Shown here piece by piece: positions 58,455 through 64,000 of a stretch of 64,000 nt of DNA (its first letter is position 1; the number at the start of each line of letters is the position of its first letter). The notes beneath the pieces are model-generated. The model did not search any database. It saw nothing but the letters and a program-made list of their open reading frames with translations, and was not told where the DNA came from. Position numbers and translations under genes: made by a program. This stretch comes from Symsagittifera roscoffensis (Eukaryota; Xenacoelomorpha; Acoela; Convolutidae), in contig NC_087063.1 of NCBI RefSeq assembly GCF_963678635.1, positions 79,133,617 through 79,197,616 of the forward strand. Direction: 5' to 3'.

Positions 58455-59715
58455 GCAAAAAAGTCGGGCAGACTAATTTTTGTCAAAGAAATGCAACTGA
58501 GGTGCACTAATCTGAATGTTGGCAGTTAAATTCTCAGGCAGACAGGCGGACAGGCCGATTTTTTTCAATGCACAAAACTTGAGGTCTCCAAAGCCTAATA
58601 ATATAATGCCAGTTCGATCATTGGAGAGATCAATTTTTTCATAGCAAAGTAATTGGGTAGTCTGAAGCCGAATTTTGGCAGATCGAGCCTCAGACAGACC
58701 AATTCTTGTCATAGAAATTTAATTTAGATGCCCTATCCCGAATTTAAACGGATCGATTCTCGGACAAGCCGAGTTTTATCATAGCAAAGTAACTATGGTG
58801 CCCAATTTGAATATGTTGCCCTTTTGATACTCTGAAATACCGTGATACTGTTTCTTAGCAAAGAAACTACGGAGCTCGAAGCCGAACGTAGGCGGTATCA
58901 TTGTCGGACAGACCAATTTCCGTCATAGCATTGTAATTGGATTCTCGGACCGGCCAAATTTTTTCATTTGCAAATAAACTGGTTGATCAAGCCGGTTGTT
59001 GCCGTTTCGATACTAGGGCAGACTGATTTGCCCGAAGTGAATATGTTGGCAGTTCGATACTCGCACAGGCAGTGATTTTTTTAGCAAAGTAATTGGGGTC
59101 TCCGAAGCTAAATGTTGCCGGTTCGATCCTCGGACAGACCATTTTTTTTTTCATAGCAAAATAACTAAGTTGCGCGAAGCAAACGCTTGGCGGTTCGAGC
59201 TTTGGACAGACCAAAATTTGTCAAAGAAATTTAACTTAGGTGCCCTAATCCGAATGTTGGTGGTTCGATTTTTGACAGGCCGAGTTTTTTCATAGCAAAG
59301 TAACTAGGGTTCCCAACCTGATTATGTCGCCGGATTCATACTCGGACTTACCATGTTATTTTTTCTTAGCAAAGTAACTATGGAGCTCGAAGCCGAATGT
59401 TGGCAGTTCGATCGTCGGACAGACCTATCTTTTTCATAGCAGTGTAACTGGGGAGCCCTTATCCGAATGTTGGCAGTTCGATTCTCGCACAGGCCAATTT
59501 TTTTCATAGCAATTTAACTGGTTGAGCAAGCCGAATTTCGTCGTTTCGATACTCGGGCAGAACGATTTTTGTTTTCATAGCAAAGTAACTGAGGTGCCCG
59601 AAGCCGAAATTTGGCGATTGATACTCGGAACTCCAATTTTTTTCTTAGCAAAGTAACTGGGGCTACCCGAAGCCAATAGTTGGCGGTTTGTTTCTCGGAT
59701 AGCTTACTTTTCTTA
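58455..59715. repeat. Degenerate minisatellite, about 18 units of 60-80 bp
   Basis: Unit reads roughly CATAGCAAAGTAACTGGGGT, GCCCGAAGCCGAATGTTGG, CGGTTCGATACTCGGACAGACC, TTTTTT. The phrase GGTTCGATNCTCGGACAG occurs, with changes, about 18 times between 58520 and 59700. That phrase also looks like a tRNA T-arm/B box, so a tRNA-related origin is possible. The minus-strand ORFs over this stretch are translations of the array. Confidence 0.8.
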
Positions 59716-59752
59716 GCAAAAAACAGGGTTGCTGAAAATGGGAAAATAGTGA

Positions 59753-60008
59753 ATACCAATCTGAATCTTACTCTTATATCTCCTAGTCTCAACAGATCTA
59801 GTGTACAGCGGTTTGCGCGAGTTAGTTCTACAATGAGAACAACTGTATTCTAAGTTTAATTCAAATTGTTCTGGTGTTGAAACTACAAGTAGTTTCAACA
59901 CTTATAAATAAGTGGGTTGTTAGTTTGATTGGTTAGCATTTAATATTTTATAGAGATAAAATATCATAATAATAACCAATGATAAATACTAGTTTAGATC
60001 TGGTTCCA
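59753..60008 (+). repeat. LTR-like repeat, third copy
   Basis: Matches 5270-5533 throughout: CTTACTCTTATATCTCCTAG, the palindrome at 59874-59901, AAATAAGTGGGTTGTTAGTT, then TTTAGATCTGGTTCCA and loss of similarity. The first 100 bp of the repeat are absent here. Confidence 0.7.
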
Positions 60009-60089
60009 TTACATACTAGTGAAAAGCTGTCCCAAATCTTGTTTCAATTTGAAACTTTTTATTTAACAAAACGTGTTTTTCCTACTGAT

Positions 60090-61740
60090 CTGTTAAAAGG
60101 AACTTCTCTGTGACGTTTAAAAACTGTTTCTCCGTTAACTTTTCTAAGCAGCACTTTTGGCTCTAAAGTTAGGCATATTTTGAAACAACCCGTAGTTTTA
60201 AATGAAAAAATTTTTCCAGTGATCTCGAGATCTCTCACTGAGTCACATTTTTCTAATCGACCGCATTTGTTTCTGAGTTCCTGTACTGTTCCTAGTTTAT
60301 TTTTCAGCAGAGTATTTCAAATGTTGTTTTTTGTTGAAACTGCTTTTGTTTTGCATGCTTTCAATAAAATAAGATAGTTTTGGCACTTTGGTGTTTTCGG
60401 AGACTTACAAGGCGTTTTGAGTGATTGTTTTTTTCCTCATTTATGTTCATGTTTTTTTTCATAACTGAAGTTCGAACAATGGAAAAAGCAACTAGATATT
60501 AATTAGTAGTGAGAAAAACTAAGTATGCAGTAATTAATTCACAAGGATCCCACACAAGCCCTGCGACTCAGAGAGGCGAGACCTTGGAAAACCAAAAAAC
60601 GCGAGAATCAAGATGCTAACACTTACGAAAAAAGGATTGCATGTAAATTGAAAATATTTATTAGAAAACAGTTCTTAATTATTTATCTGTGTTTACTAGT
60701 GTCGTTTAATTCTGTGTTGTAAATTGTCAGGTAGCTGTTTTTTTGAGGATGAATTGGTAAAAATGTTTATGCTCTGGCTGAATTTTCTCTTACTATTTGT
60801 AACAAGTGAAAAATGTTCTTTGTTTAGGAACCTAGCAGAGATATCATAATCAACAAATCAAAAGTTTTTTGATGTAATTGTGCAAGAAAAATTTCGATGA
60901 CGGTTTCAATTTTGTATTCATGATTTATCCGTAATAAAATTCTTTGTAGAACAACAGCCTTATGCTAGTAAGCGATATGAAATTATAGGCTTGAAAAAAA
61001 AAGATAAAATCTCAGAGAGCTTTTTCGAGAAAAAAAAACCTTCTTTCCTTGATATAAAAAACCATTAAAACGGGCTATTTTTTCTCCAAACAGTATCAAC
61101 TGGCTGATGAAAAGTAAGTCAAATTATTGTCTTTTACGACGCCCAAATATTTTAAATGACCTACATAATTCCATTTTCCTCATCCGCATTAATTACCTGA
61201 CTTTTTTATGTTAATTGTTTTTAATCGGTTTGGCATCACAAGTCTAAAGTTTCAACTTTCTTTCAATTTGAACATACGTTTTGATAACAATTAGTTGAAT
61301 CTAACCGTATTAGATTGTAGATTTTTGTGAGGCGTTTTGAGTGATTTTTTTTTCTGACTTGAGGTGATGTTGATTTTTTTTTTAGTTGAAGTTCGAAAAA
61401 AAGAAAAATCCAACAGTTTTAACGCAACCTGGTTTGAATTAATTAAATAAAAAAATATAGTATTTAAATCACAAATTTTGCGCGCGAGCCCTGAGGCTAA
61501 TTCATGCGTGACCCAGGAAAATAAGAAAAAGGATCAAGGTACTTGTATTTATGAAAAGTTAAATGCATGTAAATTGGAGTTATTTATCAGAAAACAGTTC
61601 TTAATTATATATCTGTATTCAATACTCTCGTTTACTTTTATTTATTGTATATTGTCAGGTGACACTTTGTTTGAGGATAAAAAGATGAAAAAAAAATTCA
61701 TTCCAGCTGCCTTATCAGTTTCTACAATCTAATACAATCA
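60090..61740. repeat. LINE-derived repeat, copies 1 and 2
   Basis: GGAACTTCTCTGTGACGTTT (60100), GGCGTTTTGAGTGATTG (60411) and the 60950-61160 block (complement of a LINE stretch, homologous to 62880-63120) form copy 1. GAGGCGTTTTGAGTGATTTT (61331) to about 61730 is a partial copy 2. Spacing to copy 3 (61918 on) is about 1.85 kb. Confidence 0.6.
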
Positions 61741-61779
61741 TATTTAACTAATCGTTATCAATAAGTATCTTCAAGTTGA

Positions 61780-61900
61780 AAAAATTCCAATGTTCTACAG
61801 AAAAATACGGTGTTCCACAGGGCTCTGTGCTTATACCGCTGCTATTTCTACCATTCTTAAATGACCTTTCTATATAACAAAAAAAATACAAATATGTCTT
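61780..61900 (+). pseudogene. Reverse transcriptase fragment of a LINE, plus strand
   Basis: Encodes YGVPQGSVL.PLLFLPFLND (about 61806-61868), the conserved motif B region, followed immediately by a stop. Opposite in strand to the LINE remnant at the right edge. Confidence 0.7.
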
Positions 61901-61917
61901 TTAGCGCATGGCCGAAA

Positions 61918-62748
61918 AAAGAACTTCTCTGTGGCGTTTAAAAATTTTTACTTCGTTAACGTTTTTTCGAGTATATAAAACAGATTTTTTAACTTTCAAA
62001 CTATGCAAGTTTTGAAACTAAGCGTAGTCATGAATAGAAATTTCTTGTCAGTGATCTGGGGCTATCAATTTGAACCACATTTTCCCATTCGATCGCATTG
62101 TTTTCTGAACTTTTGTTCTGTTTTTGTGTTTTTTTTTCGGCAGAATTCTTGTTTATTTTTCAGCAGAGTGTATCAAAATTAGTTTTTGTTGTAACTGCTT
62201 TATTATTGCATGCTCCCAAAAATTAAGATATTTTCGGCACTTTGATGTTTTTGGAGCCCTTGAAGGCGTTTTGAGTGATTATTTTCCCCCACTTGAGGTA
62301 AGGCTTTTATATGTTTTTATTATTCGAAGTTCAACCGAAGAAAAATGTCAATTTTACCTTGTTTTGAATTTTTTAGTGGAAAAATATACGTTTACAGTAT
62401 TTAACTCACAAGGGTCGCACACGAGCTCTGACGTTCACAAAGGCAAAACCTTGAAACCAAAATACAGAAGGATTAAGATACTAAAACTTTTATAAAAAAC
62501 TGATTGCATCTAAATCGGAACTATTTCTCTGGAAACAATTTTTTTTAGATATCTAAATTTGATATGATTTTGTTTACTTGTTGTTTTTTTTAAATTGTCA
62601 GGTAGCAGTTTTTTTAGGATGACTTTTTTTATACTCTGGCTGAACTTGTTTTTACTAGTTGTAAATTAACAATTTTTGATTCGCGAGCTCTCCTGCATCT
62701 CTTTTGTGAAAAAGATCTTCGTTTAGAAAACGAGTACAAATTGCATAC
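61918..62748. repeat. LINE-derived repeat, copy 3 left part
   Basis: GAACTTCTCTGTGGCGTTTA (61920), CAGCAGAGTGTATC (62161) and AAGGCGTTTTGAGTGATT (62262) correspond to 60099, 60307 and 60410 in copy 1. Confidence 0.6.
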
Positions 62749-64000
62749 TCAACTGATTAATAAGTTCTTCATGTAATGAATAAAGAAAAATATTGAAGAC
62801 GGTTTAACTTTTGTATTTTTGGGAAATTGGCTTAACAGTTTTGATTTTTTTTTCAAAAATTTAGTTTTTATTATCCGCTCATAGTTCATAACATTTTTTG
62901 ACAAACAGCTATTTGCTAATAAACCATATGAAATCACTGGCTTGGCATAAGCATTATAAGATCTCAGGAAGAGTTTTCGAGAAAAAAACTTTCCTTGCTT
63001 GATATTTAAGCCATTGAAACGGGCTAAATTTTTTGTGAATAACATCAATATGCTGTTCAAAAGTCGGGTGATTGTCTATTACGACGCCCAAATAAATGAA
63101 ATGACCGACTTATGCCATTTTTCGCCCCCGAGAGGTAATTTGCATTTTTTGTTTCCGACTAAAAACTATTTTTGTGCTAATTCTTGTTTTATTTTTTTTA
63201 TACCACTAGTCTACTTATCGTTTTTTATTGAAGTCTTACACTGCTTTTAAATTTTTGTTTGTACAAAAATACAATTTGTCATCGGCGAACAGACACACTT
63301 TTTTCTCTTTTCCTTTTTTCATAGAAATATCATTCATATATAGTAGAAAAAGCAGCGATCCAAGTACGGAGCCTTGAGGAACACCTTGATTTATCTGTAG
63401 AAACTTCGAACTCTTTCCATTTCAAGATACGTATTGACAAGGATTGATTGAATATGATTGTTTTAGATTGTAACATATTGCATGCAAGTCATATTCGTCT
63501 AGCTTTTTCTCCAGAATTCTTTTATCGATGGTGTCAAACGCCTTTGGAAAATTCTTTAAAAAAGCAATTTCTAGGTTTTTTTTCGAATGTTTGCGTGATA
63601 ATCGTAGCGGTAATCGTAGCGTAGTGACAGTGTTTCCTGAATCCAATTTGTTCTGCTGCAAAAAGTTTAAACTTTAAATCAAATTTCAAAAACTTGTGAA
63701 AAGCGTTTCCCGATTGTTTTTTATCAATAAGATCAGCCTTTCTGGTCTTAAATTAGTTGGGTCCTCGTAATAACTGTTCTTTTGAAAATGTAGAACTGGC
63801 TATTCTGCTCGCATCTGGAAGTTTTCTGTGAAATAACATTTGATTGAAAAAATAAGCTATTGGATTGCTAGTTACCTCAACCCATTATTTGATAATTTAT
63901 TATTTGTAATCATGACCCTAGATTATTTGTTTTCAAGAGATTTAATAACTTTCTGTACTTCATCATGTTATAAGGGGTAGAGAAAAGTCGTTCTGATTAT
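62749..64000 (-). pseudogene. LINE reverse transcriptase remnant, minus strand
   Basis: Reading leftwards from the window edge: a QIGFRKHC-like piece (about 63645), KNFPKAFDTIDKRILEKKLD (63560-63500; motif A, family form F.D..KAFDT), NQGVPQGSVLGSLLFLLYMN (about 63395-63340), CLFADDKLYF (about 63290-63260; the FADD catalytic motif) and a thumb or C-terminal segment LRSYNAYAKPVISYGLLANS (about 62980-62910). At least two frame changes break it. It continues past 64000. Clade is not assigned; it looks CR1/Jockey/RTE-like. Confidence 0.8.

Noticed and set aside
58473-59792. Several minus-strand ORFs of 60-90 codons
   Set aside because: All are translations of the degenerate minisatellite and repeat the same peptide phrases.

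Overview
This window is AT-rich eukaryotic, most likely invertebrate animal, DNA. Reasons: genes read only as spliced exons with GT...AG introns of about 75-240 bp; decayed Ty3/gypsy, BEL/Pao, Ty1/copia and APE-type LINE elements sit side by side; there are tRNA-like SINE heads, minisatellites and a large metazoan-style ankyrin gene. An arthropod or crustacean-like host is a guess only. Nothing is bacterial: no operons and no Shine-Dalgarno spacing.

Layout. 0.2-1.3 kb: broken gypsy integrase. 2.25-2.6 kb: nested hairpin and foldback repeat. 5.16-8.27 kb: an LTR-like repeat, a frame-broken minus-strand coding stretch and a deleted second repeat copy. 8.7-14.2 kb: a dispersed repeat in three copies (two direct, one inverted) around a dead BEL/Pao integrase. 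14.6-27.7 kb: the main gene of the window, on the minus strand. Four exons can be joined with matching splice phase: a PD-(D/E)XK-like nuclease domain, a superfamily I (UvrD/Rep-like) helicase module, then ankyrin repeats built from a 345-bp (115-residue) unit present 29 times. The first nine units are open; the downstream 20 carry stops and frameshifts, some shared between units. 28.5-33.7 kb: GGAATCC minisatellite, a 1.07-kb tandem duplication with tRNA-like (SINE) heads, and a pogo/Tigger-like remnant. 34.1-36.1 kb: dead LINE (endonuclease and reverse transcriptase). 37.3-41.9 kb: old dispersed repeats.

42.3-43.1 kb: a minus-strand gene end of three phase-matched exons, unknown family. 43.27-50.01 kb: 6.7 kb bounded by inverted repeats, holding a 30-bp minisatellite of about 53 copies and a possible two-exon gene. 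50.0-52.2 kb: truncated copia pol on the minus strand. 52.2-54.2 kb: a compact two-gene block on the plus strand. Each gene has its own upstream array of one cis-element: four perfect TGACGTCA (CRE) sites in three repeats before a 195-aa orphan ORF, and five CCAAT-box repeats at an exact 54-bp period before a spliced 106-aa zinc-finger gene. 57-60 kb: a G+C palindrome beside poly-C, a degenerate minisatellite of about 18 units, and a third copy of the LTR-like repeat. 60-64 kb: LINE fragments in both orientations.

The two most interesting items are the nuclease-helicase-ankyrin gene with its still-evolving repeat array, and the 52.2-54.2 kb block. All spliced models come from reading splice sites and phase by eye, with no transcript evidence.
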